Source: Gemmatimonadota bacterium (GTDB lineage: Bacteria > Latescibacterota > UBA2968 > UBA8231). From it: a DNA stretch of 64,000 nucleotides. The stretch spans positions 38,925 to 102,924 of the forward strand of contig JAPPEF010000331.1 of assembly GCA_028875335.1 (NCBI GenBank). The letters are read 5' to 3'. The position numbers and the translations under genes were made by a program. Positions 25,378 through 34,259 of the stretch are shown here, piece by piece (position 1 is the stretch's first letter; each line of letters begins with the position of its first letter). Below the pieces are notes generated by a model that worked only from the letters and a program-made list of their open reading frames with translations, was not told where the DNA came from and made no database searches.

Positions 25378-26406
25378 ATGCCGCTCGAATTGATTGCCGA
25401 CCGCCCCGGCCACGCGGTCCTCAGCTCGTACCAAGAACCGCCCTTGGCCCCGGATGAAATCCGCGTCCAAAGCCTCTTCAGCTCGGTCAAGCACGGCACT
25501 GAGTTGCGCGGTTTCCGCGCCGACACGCCCGATGCCTCTGACCGCTGGGACGGCGAACTGCGCCTGCACCGCCGCGGCGAATCCGCAGCTAGTGGTTTCC
25601 CTCGTCGTCTCGGCAATATGTGCTTGGGCGCGGTCGTCCAAGTGGGTGCCGAGGTGACAACGCTGCGCGAGGGCGACCGGGTCTTCGCGCATTTGCCTAT
25701 CCGCGAGACGCACACTGTAGCGGCGGCGCGCGTGCAAAAGGCTCCCGACAGAATCTCGCCGCAAGCCATTATGTATTGGGATCCAGCCGACTTTGCCGTG
25801 GGTGCGGTGCGCGATGGCGCAGTGCGCTTGGGGGATCGCGTCGCCGTCTTTGGACTCGGTGCCATTGGGCTGATGGTCGCGCAGGCCGCGCGTCTGTGCG
25901 GCGCGCGCTGGGTGGCGGTCGTCGATCCCATTGAGCGCCGCCGCGCCGCGGCCCTGCGCCACGCCGCCGACTTGGCACTGGACCCGGTGGCCCTGGACGC
26001 CGGCTTGGAGATCAAGCAGCACACCGACAAAATCGGCGCGGACATTGTCTTTGAGACGAGCGGTTCCTACCGCGCGTTTGAGGACGCCATGCGCGCCACA
26101 TGCTACGCCGGCACCTTGGTCTCGACCGCGTATTACCACGGGGAGCAGGGCTTGCGCTTGGCCGGCGAGTGGCACCGCAACCGCATTCAGGTCATCTCCA
26201 GCCGCGCCAACAGCGAGCCATTGCCGCAGGCGAGTTGGAATTTCGCTCGCATCCGCGCGGAATCACTGGCTCTGTTGATCGAAGGCCGTTTGCAAGCCGA
26301 CGATCTCATTGACCCGATCGTGCCCTTTGCCGCGGCCGCTGAGGCCTATCAAGAGATCGACCAGCATCCCGAGCGTTCGATCAAGCTCGGCATTGACCAT
26401 GGTTAG
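25378..26406 (+). CDS. MDR-family dehydrogenase lacking zinc motifs
   Basis: 342 residues. VFGLGAIGLMVAQAARL is the NAD(P)-binding Rossmann motif. The N-terminal catalytic domain has SSVKHGTELRG where zinc enzymes carry GxCGTD, and no cysteine cluster for structural zinc exists. This matches the zinc-free MDR branch that includes BchC-like proteins. Its substrate is probably a sugar or polyol, judged from the neighbours. The ATG follows ATAGGAG. The stop overlaps by four bases the stop of the convergent membrane-protein gene. Confidence 0.85.
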   Translation: MPLELIADRPGHAVLSSYQEPPLAPDEIRVQSLFSSVKHGTELRGFRADTPDASDRWDGELRLHRRGESAASGFPRRLGNMCLGAVVQVGAEVTTLREGDRVFAHLPIRETHTVAAARVQKAPDRISPQAIMYWDPADFAVGAVRDGAVRLGDRVAVFGLGAIGLMVAQAARLCGARWVAVVDPIERRRAAALRHAADLALDPVALDAGLEIKQHTDKIGADIVFETSGSYRAFEDAMRATCYAGTLVSTAYYHGEQGLRLAGEWHRNRIQVISSRANSEPLPQASWNFARIRAESLALLIEGRLQADDLIDPIVPFAAAAEAYQEIDQHPERSIKLGIDHG

Positions 26407-28337
26407 CCGATGTTAATCAGTCGGTTGCCCGTCATGCCGGTGCAGATGTCGATGAGAAGCCACAACCCGGCTGAGCCAAACGCGCCTAGCACTAGCCCTA
26501 AAAAGAACGGGCGCAAGCGCGTGTAGAGCCGGGGACCGCCGTATTTGAGAATGAGCGCCTTGAGCAGCCAAGCGAAAAAAACCGACGGCCAGATTAGCTG
26601 CACGGGATGCGGCAGCCCGATGGCCAAGCCGATGGGATGGATGGGAAAGCCGACGAAGCGGTTTTTGATAAATGTCAACAGGCCCATCAAGAACGCGCCG
26701 AGGCCGGCAAAGGACAGATGCCAAACGTGGGTGGGCTGCATGTTGTTGATGTTGTTGGTAATCCAGTTGCCAGTATAGGTCGTCATATAGCCGAATTGCC
26801 AACCGCTCAGGTTGATGCCCCCATAGGTGTACGCGAGGTGGATGACCGCGGTGATTGAGCCGGCGAGGGTGACGACAATGGCCGCGGCAATGGCCCAGAA
26901 CACGCGCCGGTACTCTAAGCGCGTCACTTCGGCCAGCTTGAGGCCCGTAGCGGCCGAGGCCATGACGAAGGTGCGGATGTCAGCAGACCACGGGAAGTTG
27001 AGTGCCAGCGCCGTCAGGCCCGGGGCACCCACTGACGACGATCCGAGGGTGTTGACGGTAAATACGGCCGGAGCCACTGGCGCTCGGCAATAGGCCAGCC
27101 CGGCCTGAGAGATGATGCGGGCCAAGCCGACGAAGATCACGAGGGCCGACAACTGAAAGACAAAGGCGGTCGGCAAGTTCATGTTGGCGGCGTAGAGCGC
27201 GAACAGGCCGAGGGAAAAGCTAGCGATAAATCCAAAGACCGCGACCCGGTACGGGAGCAATTCCCCACTGTCGTCGATGGAGTCGTCTCCGCGCAGAGCT
27301 TTGCGCCAGACCTGGCGCAAGTGCTGCCGCCCGCTCCACAAGCTGGACAGCACTAAGAAGAACAATGCGCCGAGGGCGATGTGGGCGAGGCTGGGCGGAG
27401 AGGGCGAAGAATAGGGCTGCTCCGGGCCAATGTTCCACCCCGTCATGCGGAACAAGCCGATGGTCAGCATGTTGAGCATGGCGAAGAACCACACGCCCAT
27501 GGAGATGTCGAGGTTGAGCAAGTAGGAGAGGCCGATGACCTCAAAGTGCGGGCGAAAGTTGACCCCGATGGAGCCGCGCAAAAAGGGCACCCAGAGGTTG
27601 AGGTCAATCCAGGGGATGAAGTTGAAATAGCGGTGCAGGGCGTTGACCGAGCTGATAAGCGCGGGAATGGCAAAGCCGACCCAAGTCAGGTAATTGCGGT
27701 AAAAAGGCGCCATGGCTTGTTCCTTGGCGCGGGTGCTCATCTCTATGGGCAAGGTGGCCAGCGGAAAGTTGAGCCGCTCGCGCTCGACCCATTGCTTGCG
27801 CAGCACGACGAGCACGCACAGCGTGATAAAGTACATGTTGACGGCAAACAGGCTCCACGCCATAAGCGGCGTCACCCAAGCCCTCCAAGGGATGCGTTCG
27901 CCTTGGGCATTACCTTCGAACAGCTTTTGGATGGCCGCGCTGTCTTCCGGCACGAGGAGATGTGATATGTAGGGCTGGATGGTGTTGACCCAGTCGTTTT
28001 CCGGGGTGGCGTAGTAAAAGAACCCGCCGAGGAGCGGGATCAGGTTCATGGTCAGGCCCCAAGAGGGAATGGCGGCTCCCACGATCATCATTATGTACAC
28101 GGTGGCCAGTTCGCCGGTGTGTAGGCTGGTGCCGGTGAGCAATTTGGCGAGTGGGTTAATGAGTAAGGTGAAAAGAAAAAACAAGAACAGGGCCGCGCCG
28201 GTCGAGTAGTCGGCGGCCATGGGCGAGCTGCGCATCACCATGACGCCGAAAGGTTCGCCCACGGCGATGGCAAGGCAGCCGAGGGCTCCGATGGCAATGG
28301 CGCGGAGGGAGACGCGGCGCGGGGGTGAAGGTATCAA
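26403..28337 (-). CDS. Large polytopic membrane protein, DUF6785/DUF6784-like, copy 1
   Basis: 644 residues with about twelve hydrophobic spans. It is clearly paralogous to the protein at 53195-55180: both share FYYATPENDW/YYYATPENDW near residue 125, a run of RTFVMASAA, a conserved GGINL and a C-terminal GMTxNxL tail. The family is known from genomes of this type but has no assigned function; a transporter or polymer-export role is an inference. Translation probably starts at TTG 28337, whose bases overlap the TGA of the upstream metalloprotease gene. That start gives the same N-terminal layout as the paralogue. Confidence 0.8.
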   Translation of the reverse strand: MIPSPPRRVSLRAIAIGALGCLAIAVGEPFGVMVMRSSPMAADYSTGAALFLFFLFTLLINPLAKLLTGTSLHTGELATVYIMMIVGAAIPSWGLTMNLIPLLGGFFYYATPENDWVNTIQPYISHLLVPEDSAAIQKLFEGNAQGERIPWRAWVTPLMAWSLFAVNMYFITLCVLVVLRKQWVERERLNFPLATLPIEMSTRAKEQAMAPFYRNYLTWVGFAIPALISSVNALHRYFNFIPWIDLNLWVPFLRGSIGVNFRPHFEVIGLSYLLNLDISMGVWFFAMLNMLTIGLFRMTGWNIGPEQPYSSPSPPSLAHIALGALFFLVLSSLWSGRQHLRQVWRKALRGDDSIDDSGELLPYRVAVFGFIASFSLGLFALYAANMNLPTAFVFQLSALVIFVGLARIISQAGLAYCRAPVAPAVFTVNTLGSSSVGAPGLTALALNFPWSADIRTFVMASAATGLKLAEVTRLEYRRVFWAIAAAIVVTLAGSITAVIHLAYTYGGINLSGWQFGYMTTYTGNWITNNINNMQPTHVWHLSFAGLGAFLMGLLTFIKNRFVGFPIHPIGLAIGLPHPVQLIWPSVFFAWLLKALILKYGGPRLYTRLRPFFLGLVLGAFGSAGLWLLIDICTGMTGNRLINIG

Positions 28338-30103
28338 TCGCGCACCACCGCCAGCGTGCGCTTGGCCGCGGTGCCGTCGGCTTCGAGCAGTAGGTGATAG
28401 ATGCCGCTGGCTACGAGGTTGCCGGCGAGGTTGCGCCCATCCCACCGCACGGCGTGGTTTGCGCTCGCCCGGCGCGGGCCTAAGTCTTGCTCCCAGATGA
28501 GCGTACCGTTGGCGGTAAAGATCGACAGGTGGGTTTTTCTGCTGGGGACAGCTAGCGCGAACGCCAACCGAGTATACGGGTGTTGGCCGGGGCGGAATGG
28601 GTTGGGGTAGTTGGCGGCCAAAGCGGCTGGGTGGAACGGGTTGGGGAAATTGGTGGCTGAAGCGACCGGCCCGTCGGTCAGGTCGGGATCGAATTGCGCG
28701 GTGAAGAGGTGCTGGTAGGCCAAGCCGGTGCGCTCGGCCGAGGTGGCGACGAGGACGACCTCGTCGAACTGATCCCAGCCGCTGACGCGGATCGTTGGTT
28801 CGGAAACTAGCTGCACGGAGACGCTGTCTGGACCGACTAAGAGCAAGTGGCGACGCCACGCCCCTTGGTTGGCGTCAAAGAACAGATCGACTCCGCCTGG
28901 ACGCAGTTGCGGCTCGAGGCGCAGATAGACGCTGCCGGTGGCATCGACTAGGCTGGTGTCGCGGGTGACCGCTTCGGCATCGACGGCGATGTCGCGGGTG
29001 GGGACGAACGGGTATTTGTCTGCTTCGGCATAGTATTCGTTGCGGTGGCGAGTGCCGGTGAAATAGTTCCACACGGCAAATTCGCCCATGACAACGCCCA
29101 ATCCGCCCGGCTCGACTTGGCGGATGACGCGATCGAAGTGATCGAGATTGACGCTTTTGCGCTGGCCCAGTTCTTCCCAGATCAGGCGGTTGAGCTCGCG
29201 GCCGTAGCGCTGATCGAGGAAAAAAGAAAAGATCGCGGAGCCGTAGAGGTGAAGTTCTCGGGGACGACCGGAGTTGAGGGCGCGACGGGGTTCGCTGAGG
29301 AAGTAGGTCAAATACTGGAGATAATCGTCGATGTGCGGATAGGCGACTTCTTCCATCCAGGTCGAGGTTGATTCCTGCCACCAACTGCCGTCGAATTTCG
29401 CGTAGTAGCCAAACTGAATGGCGTGATGGAACTCGTGGGCAATAGTCACCCGCAGGGCGTCCAGTCCGCGGGTCTGCTTGTAGCCTGGGTCGGTAAAGTT
29501 GTTGTCGATTTCGAGATAGCTGTGCGTGGTTTCGACACTGTTACTCGCAGGATAGGCGTACCCATAGTATCCGCCATTGAGCTCGATAACGTACGCGTCG
29601 TATTCGTCTCCTCCGCCCAAGCCATTGTCCGAAGGAGGCGGATTGTAGCCGAGTTGCTCGATTTCGAGGATCCAAACGCTGTCGAGGACGGCCATAGTGA
29701 GGTCGATGTAGTCTGGGATGCCGTTGGCGTCGTCGTCCGTAGGCGAGACCGCGTGGCGCCCCTCGGTATCGTAGTGGACGCGGAAGCGCCCCGATGGCGA
29801 GAGGATATTGTGTTGGACGTCCGGCCGGCGCTGTGCCAGCTTGCCCAAGCGCGCTTGGAACTCAGTGCTCAGGTTGGGAGCTGCGCTCATGGCTTGGACT
29901 AGGTGTGGAGTTCCGCAAACTGCCAGCCCGCCGGACTCTCGGTAAATGGCTGGCAGTTGGTCGGGCGCACGCACGCTAAGGACTTGGTAGATCAGGGCTG
30001 TCTCCAAGTCGAGTTCGCCGGCTTCATAGGCCGCTTCGATCCGAGTTTTGGCTTGAATAGGTAGGGCGAATAGGAGGAGGACGGCGAGGATTTTAGCTGT
30101 CAT
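28334..30103 (-). CDS. Secreted MXAN_6640-type metalloprotease with FlgD-like C-terminus
   Basis: 589 residues. The signal peptide ends near IQA-K (residue 18-19). DDDANGIPDYID (123-134) is the calcium-loop-like element typical of MXAN_6640 proteins. IAHEFHHAIQ (221-230) is the zinc HExxH motif, with WMEEVAYP supplying the downstream glutamate. The last ~85 residues are a FlgD-Ig-like sorting/anchoring domain; its opening NPF motif is duplicated (FPNPFHP and YPNPFRPG). The protein is likely exported to the cell surface. Its stop overlaps the start of the DUF6785-like gene, so the two are coupled. Confidence 0.85.
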   Translation of the reverse strand: MTAKILAVLLLFALPIQAKTRIEAAYEAGELDLETALIYQVLSVRAPDQLPAIYRESGGLAVCGTPHLVQAMSAAPNLSTEFQARLGKLAQRRPDVQHNILSPSGRFRVHYDTEGRHAVSPTDDDANGIPDYIDLTMAVLDSVWILEIEQLGYNPPPSDNGLGGGDEYDAYVIELNGGYYGYAYPASNSVETTHSYLEIDNNFTDPGYKQTRGLDALRVTIAHEFHHAIQFGYYAKFDGSWWQESTSTWMEEVAYPHIDDYLQYLTYFLSEPRRALNSGRPRELHLYGSAIFSFFLDQRYGRELNRLIWEELGQRKSVNLDHFDRVIRQVEPGGLGVVMGEFAVWNYFTGTRHRNEYYAEADKYPFVPTRDIAVDAEAVTRDTSLVDATGSVYLRLEPQLRPGGVDLFFDANQGAWRRHLLLVGPDSVSVQLVSEPTIRVSGWDQFDEVVLVATSAERTGLAYQHLFTAQFDPDLTDGPVASATNFPNPFHPAALAANYPNPFRPGQHPYTRLAFALAVPSRKTHLSIFTANGTLIWEQDLGPRRASANHAVRWDGRNLAGNLVASGIYHLLLEADGTAAKRTLAVVRD

Positions 30104-30170
30104 AAATGGCTCGGGGATGCGGTGAATGGTGGACTAAGAAAGTAATGGCGCAGCGGGCCGAGGCCAAGTT

Positions 30171-30200
30171 CCCTGCCGAGCGCATAAGAGGTCGGCAGGG
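30171..30200. promoter_or_regulatory. Perfect inverted repeat between divergent genes
   Basis: CCCTGCCGA (30171-30179) and TCGGCAGGG (30192-30200) form a perfect nine-base stem with a 12-base loop in the 198-base gap between the metalloprotease and the PiT-like gene. No T-tract follows. It could be a regulator-binding site or an mRNA leader hairpin. Confidence 0.45.
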
Positions 30201-30301
30201 CCATTGCTCGGCTGCGGCCAAGTAAATACATTTGCCCGGCGCAATGGCCGATCTTCATTTCTGATCTGAGTATTGTCGAAAACTCTAAGGGAGTATTGAA
30301 A

Positions 30302-31285
30302 GTGAGTCAGGAAGTACTAATGATCGTCGGGTTCGTGCTCGGCTCGTTCGGGTTCGTGCTCGGCTCGTATTCGATTGTCGGCAACGATGCGATTCAGACT
30401 TTGGGGACCTTTCTCAGTTCCAATTCCCACCGTCCGTGGTGGGTGCTCTGGCTCTTTGCCGGCGGCATCATAACGGTGGTCCTCGTGTATGGGTGGGTGG
30501 CACATAGTGGGGATGTTTCCTATGGCAGGCTGGAGGCGATCCCGGTGCCGGACCACTTTAGCTGGGTTTACTGTGTCCCTCCCTTCGTCCTGCTCTTGCT
30601 GACCCGCTGGGGTGTCCCAGTCAGCACCACCTTCCTAACCCTGACGATCTTCGCGCCGAAGGCGCTGGAGAGTATGTTGCTCAAGTCGTTGCTGGGGTAT
30701 GCGACGGCTTTTGTAGTCGCCATCGTCGTGTATAAGTTGGTCACCCGGAGCCTCGAGTCTCACTTCACCCGGACGGAAGGGCTGACAAGTCCTTGGTGGG
30801 TTGTGGCTCAGTGGTGTTCGACTGGTTTCCTCTGGAGCCAGTGGCTGATACAGGACTTGGCCAATATCTATGTTTTCCTGCCGCGAGACCCGGTCAGTCG
30901 GACGCCAGAGTTGGCTCTGGAATGGTTCATAGTCAGCATCGCCGTTATACTGGGCTTGCTCGCCTTCATCTTTTACAACCACGGCGGTGCCATCCAGAAG
31001 GTAGTGCTGACGAAGACGAACACTACCGACATCCGCTCGGCGACGTTTGTGGACCTGATCTACGGCATCGTGCTGTTTGTGTTCAAGGAACTCAGCCACA
31101 TCCCGATGAGCACGACTTGGGTCTTCGTCGGTCTGTTAGCTGGACGCGAGATCGCCATCGCCTGGAACGAGAAGCACCGCAGCCGCCAGGAGGTGTCGCG
31201 GTTGGTGCTTTCCGATTTGGCGAAGATCCTCGCCGGCCTCCTCGTCAGCGTCGCTCTCGCCTTGCTGCTACCCAAGCTGATGTAG
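30302..31285 (+). CDS. PiT-like (phosphate/sulfate) permease
   Basis: 327 residues with about nine hydrophobic spans. Two inverted repeats are suggested by VGNDAIQTLG near residue 25 together with PVSTTF, and by the later HIPMSTTWVFVGLLAGRE; GxND and P-x-STT are the hallmarks of the PiT inorganic phosphate transporter family. The match is partial (only one strong GND and no second GAND), so this may be a distant member with another anion. GTG 30302 is preferred over TTG 30296 because AAGGGAG lies eight bases before it. Confidence 0.55.
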   Translation: MSQEVLMIVGFVLGSFGFVLGSYSIVGNDAIQTLGTFLSSNSHRPWWVLWLFAGGIITVVLVYGWVAHSGDVSYGRLEAIPVPDHFSWVYCVPPFVLLLLTRWGVPVSTTFLTLTIFAPKALESMLLKSLLGYATAFVVAIVVYKLVTRSLESHFTRTEGLTSPWWVVAQWCSTGFLWSQWLIQDLANIYVFLPRDPVSRTPELALEWFIVSIAVILGLLAFIFYNHGGAIQKVVLTKTNTTDIRSATFVDLIYGIVLFVFKELSHIPMSTTWVFVGLLAGREIAIAWNEKHRSRQEVSRLVLSDLAKILAGLLVSVALALLLPKLM

Positions 31286-31310
31286 CCCTCCTGCTGCGAC
31301 TTGTCACGCA

Positions 31311-31994
31311 CTAGGTGCTGCGTGATTTAGTCGCTTTTACGACGGTGACGGGTACGACGCGCCACAGGCAGGCCGCGTCAAAACCGGCGTCTGTCAGCGC
31401 GGCGAGTTCGTCTTCCACGGGAAAGTAAGTGTCTTCGTCGGACCATTCCGCGAAATGGCTATAGGCGCGCTCCTCGGCGATGCCGCAGGAGACGAGGTGG
31501 GCCGCCCAAGTCTCGTATTCGGCTTGGCGAGCGGATGGGTCGGCGGGCATGGTTGCATCTGCGTTGACGAATATGCCGCCCGGGGGCAACGCGGCGTGAA
31601 TTGCGCTGAAGATCGTCCGTTTTTCGGCTAGGGTGGGAACGTGGTGTAGTGCGAGGGAGGCGACCGCCGCGTCGCAGGTAGGTAGCGGGCCTTGGAACGT
31701 TCGCACGGTGTACTGCACTCGTGCAGCAAAAGGGGCGAGCCGCTCGCGGGCCTGATCCAGCATCTCGGCGTCGGCGTCGATCAGCTCGACTGTCGTTTCC
31801 TTACATCGTTGCAATACGGCTTGTGCCAACGCGCCTGTGCCAGCGCCGAGGTCGATTACTTTTTTTGGCTTGGTCTCGGCAATGGCATCTGCGGCTCGCG
31901 CCAGCATTTCCTCATAGGAGGGAATGAAGGCGCGGATGGTCTTATCGTACGCTTCGATTTCAAGGCGCAGATGGCGTCGGACGGAATGGCTCAT
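31311..31994 (-). CDS. Class I SAM-dependent methyltransferase
   Basis: 227 residues. Motif I is DLGAGTG (48-54), the acidic residue after strand 2 is in ELIDAD, and ASLALHH follows as motif IV. The target is unknown. A scrambled copy of its first ~30 codons lies 1.85 kb upstream, at 33840-33894. The gene converges with the PiT-like permease and is divergent from the alpha/beta hydrolase. Confidence 0.9.
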   Translation of the reverse strand: MSHSVRRHLRLEIEAYDKTIRAFIPSYEEMLARAADAIAETKPKKVIDLGAGTGALAQAVLQRCKETTVELIDADAEMLDQARERLAPFAARVQYTVRTFQGPLPTCDAAVASLALHHVPTLAEKRTIFSAIHAALPPGGIFVNADATMPADPSARQAEYETWAAHLVSCGIAEERAYSHFAEWSDEDTYFPVEDELAALTDAGFDAACLWRVVPVTVVKATKSRST

Positions 31995-32111
31995 TGTCTT
32001 TTGTGCGGACTTTTTTCGTGATTTCCTAAAACTGGGGTTCTTTCGCCGTATCTTCCATAGAGGAAGGACGTAAACCCGTCAAGGAAAATCAAAACATTAC
32101 ATGGTGCTGCT

Positions 32112-32921
32112 ATGAATCGTACTGAACCTGAAACTCCCGCTAAGCCCCCGAAGCGACTTGGACGGCGAATCTGGAGGATCTTTCGGATTGTCTGGATCGC
32201 CGCCGGTATTGCATTCACACTTTGGCTATACGATTCATTCCGCGCAAGAGGCATCGACGAGAAAACACTCCAAAGCAACACCCAGATTACCGTCGCCGAT
32301 ACTGACGAGGTGATTGTGTTTACGCCTACAGAGCCGAAAGATCCGATGGGCTTACTGTTCTTTCACGGTGCTGGTGTTGAGCCTGCCGCCTACGTACCTC
32401 TCGTCCGTGCTGTTGCGGAAAACGGCTTCATTGCGGCAATCGTGAAGCTGCCCTATCGCGTTGCTCCGTTCAAATCCCACAGACGCGAGGCGATTAGCCG
32501 TGCGCAACAGATCGTTGCTCAAACTGAAGCCGTGGATAAGTGGGTTGTCGCTGGACATTCCAAAGGTGGCAAAATAGCGGCCGAACTTGTCCACGCTGAT
32601 CGATCATTGGTAAGCGCACTCATTCTGATCGGTACTTCGCATCCAAAGGACTTCGATCTATCCAACATTGTGATTCCAGTAAAGAAGATCTTCGCCAGCA
32701 ATGACGGTATTGCAACGGTGGAAATGATCGAATCGACGAAGCGCAATCTTCCAGAACACACGCAATGGATCGAAATCGTCGGCGGCAATCACTCGCAGTT
32801 TGGTTACTACGGACATCAGTTCCTCGATGGTCATGCGACAATCGATCGTACCGAACAACAGCGCCGTACACTCGAAGAAATACTCGCAACGCTTGAATCT
32901 CTTCAAATAAGTAAGCGGTAA
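32112..32921 (+). CDS. Membrane-anchored alpha/beta hydrolase
   Basis: 269 residues. A hydrophobic N-terminal helix (about 24-41) anchors the protein. The core has FFHGAGV (oxyanion region), the nucleophile elbow GHSKGG (Ser150), an aspartate in ASNDGI and the histidine in GGNHSQFGYYG, the layout of the alpha/beta hydrolase 5 group. The natural ester or amide substrate is unknown. The gene is lower in GC than its neighbours and lies within the segment bounded by the two methyltransferase 5' copies. Confidence 0.85.
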   Translation: MNRTEPETPAKPPKRLGRRIWRIFRIVWIAAGIAFTLWLYDSFRARGIDEKTLQSNTQITVADTDEVIVFTPTEPKDPMGLLFFHGAGVEPAAYVPLVRAVAENGFIAAIVKLPYRVAPFKSHRREAISRAQQIVAQTEAVDKWVVAGHSKGGKIAAELVHADRSLVSALILIGTSHPKDFDLSNIVIPVKKIFASNDGIATVEMIESTKRNLPEHTQWIEIVGGNHSQFGYYGHQFLDGHATIDRTEQQRRTLEEILATLESLQISKR

Positions 32922-32949
32922 GCGTCGAATTGATTTCGCCGAGCAGTTT

Positions 32950-32976
32950 GTTATCATTATGGTATAATATGATAAC
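32950..32976. promoter_or_regulatory. Palindromic operator/promoter of the VapBC-type operon
   Basis: GTTATCAT (32950-32957) and ATGATAAC (32969-32976) form a perfect eight-base inverted repeat that brackets TATAAT (32963-32968). It lies 15 bases before the antitoxin ATG. The geometry is that of an autoregulated toxin-antitoxin promoter, in which the RHH antitoxin covers the -10 box. Confidence 0.75.
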
Positions 32977-32990
32977 ATGGAGCTAGTCGA

Positions 32991-33242
32991 ATGGTTCGCA
33001 CACAGATTCAGTTGACCGACGAACAAGCGCGGCACGTCAAGCGGATTGCTGCCGAGCGGCAGGTTTCGATGGCAACGGTGATTCGCCAAGGGGTCGATCT
33101 CCTGCTGCGGTCGGCGGAGACAGCCGTGACCGATGACGAGCGCATTGAACGCGCGATCTCGGCAGCCGGACAATTCCGATCCGGCGGCGGCGATGGAGCT
33201 ACAAAACATGACCTCCATCTGCAGGAGGCCTACCGCAGGTGA
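32991..33242 (+). CDS. Ribbon-helix-helix antitoxin (VapB-like)
   Basis: 83 residues. RTQIQLTDEQARHVKRIAAE forms the beta strand and helix A of an RHH DNA-binding domain; MATVIRQGVDLLL is helix B. The C-terminal half is the toxin-binding tail. It is expected to neutralise the PIN toxin that follows and to repress its own promoter through the palindrome upstream. Its TGA overlaps the toxin's GTG start (GTGA). GGAG precedes the ATG. Confidence 0.9.
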   Translation: MVRTQIQLTDEQARHVKRIAAERQVSMATVIRQGVDLLLRSAETAVTDDERIERAISAAGQFRSGGGDGATKHDLHLQEAYRR

Positions 33243-33703
33243 GTGTCTTCGTCGATACCTCCGCGCTGTATGCAGTTCTCGACGCTGACGACGCTGAGCA
33301 TTCGCGGGCCGTTGCTGAATGGCATCGCCTCGTGCGCGGCGCGTATCCCCTCGTGACGACTAGCTATGTCCTCGTAGAGACGACGGCTCTCGTTCAGCAC
33401 CGCCTTGGGATAGATGCAGCTCGCGCGCTCGATCAGGACATTCGACCCGTCTTGAGAATTGAGTGGATTGACGAGGAGTTGCATGCCACTGGGATGGCCT
33501 CCATGCTCGCCGCCGGTCGCAGACGCTTGAGCCTCGTTGACTGCGTCAGCTTTGCCTTCATGTCCCGTGCAGGTCTGCGAGAAGTGTTTGCCTTCGATGA
33601 GCATTTCGCTGAACGGGGATTCTCGTGCATCCCATCAGACGCTTCGACGACGACCGAGGCTCTCGGTCCGCAGCAGGACGGTGAGTCTGGAGCCGCGAAC
33701 TAG
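33239..33703 (+). CDS. PIN-domain ribonuclease toxin (VapC-like)
   Basis: 154 residues with the four acidic PIN residues: D6 (FVDTSA), E47 (VETTA), D101 (LVDCVSF) and D120 (AFDEHF). VapC toxins cleave tRNA or rRNA and stop growth until neutralised. The GTG start overlaps the antitoxin stop, giving tight coupling. The last ~20 residues are a disordered-looking tail beyond the usual domain end. Confidence 0.92.
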   Translation: MSVFVDTSALYAVLDADDAEHSRAVAEWHRLVRGAYPLVTTSYVLVETTALVQHRLGIDAARALDQDIRPVLRIEWIDEELHATGMASMLAAGRRRLSLVDCVSFAFMSRAGLREVFAFDEHFAERGFSCIPSDASTTTEALGPQQDGESGAAN

Positions 33704-34058
33704 TACCTCGCGGCCATGACAAGCCAGACCGAGATTCTAGACACGCAGAAATTCCCAAGTTTTTGGGTGCGTGTCGCCAGTGCCGTGGTCAATTCATTGG
33801 GATCTGCCTTCGTAGCCAGCGCCCTCCTTCTCCTATTCTAGCATTTCCTCGTACGCGGGAATGAAAGGATGGCGTCGGACGGAGTGGCTCATTGATTTGC
33901 TAGTGGACCTTTGTGTGGTGGTCGTCGTTGCGAGATCGTCTGCTTTGGGTATCTTAAAAAAACGATCATCCCTAGCCGGAGGGCCGTTGGACGATCAGAA
34001 GAGGCGTCGGGTGAAAGCCTCGGGTCAAAAAGATTTTAGTGAAAAGGGGGATTTAGTT
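33704..34058. other. 355-base region between two toxin-antitoxin modules
   Basis: No intact gene. The middle contains the methyltransferase 5' fragment described separately. Then comes a lower-GC stretch leading to AAGGGGG (about 34045), the ribosome-binding site of the next antitoxin. A plus-strand frame from 33861 runs through this sequence into the antitoxin but shows no coding character before 34059. Confidence 0.6.
33840..33894 (-). pseudogene. Duplicated, deleted 5' end of the methyltransferase gene
   Basis: GCATTTCCTCGTACGCGGGA is followed by GAATGAAAGGATGGCGTCGG and ACGGAGTGGCTCATTG. These match, with a ~32-base internal deletion and a few changes, the methyltransferase start region at about 31904-31996, including its start codon and the bases just upstream. 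It is a second, broken copy in the same orientation. Confidence 0.75.
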
Positions 34059-34259
34059 ATGCAAGCCGTGCAAGAACTTCAATCAGCCGTTTCCCAACTT
34101 TCGGCGGATGAACTTGCCCGTTTCAGAGAATGGTTTGATGAATTCGATGCCGAAGTTTGGGATCGACAGTTTGAGAAAGATGTGAAATCAGGAAGGTTAG
34201 ATCAACTTGCTGAGCAAGCAATTGTAGATTTTCGGGCAGGGAAGTGCAAAGAATTGTGA
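34059..34259 (+). CDS. Antitoxin of a RelE/ParE-type module
   Basis: 66 residues, strongly acidic: LSADELARFREWFDEFDAE near residue 14, then WDRQFEKDVKSGRLDQLAEQA. This is the pattern of small antitoxins that partner RelE/ParE/HigB-fold toxins; the last half wraps the toxin. The ATG follows AAGGGGG at 34045-34050. The stop overlaps the toxin GTG (GTGA). The pair is markedly lower in GC than the surrounding sequence. Confidence 0.8.
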   Translation: MQAVQELQSAVSQLSADELARFREWFDEFDAEVWDRQFEKDVKSGRLDQLAEQAIVDFRAGKCKEL

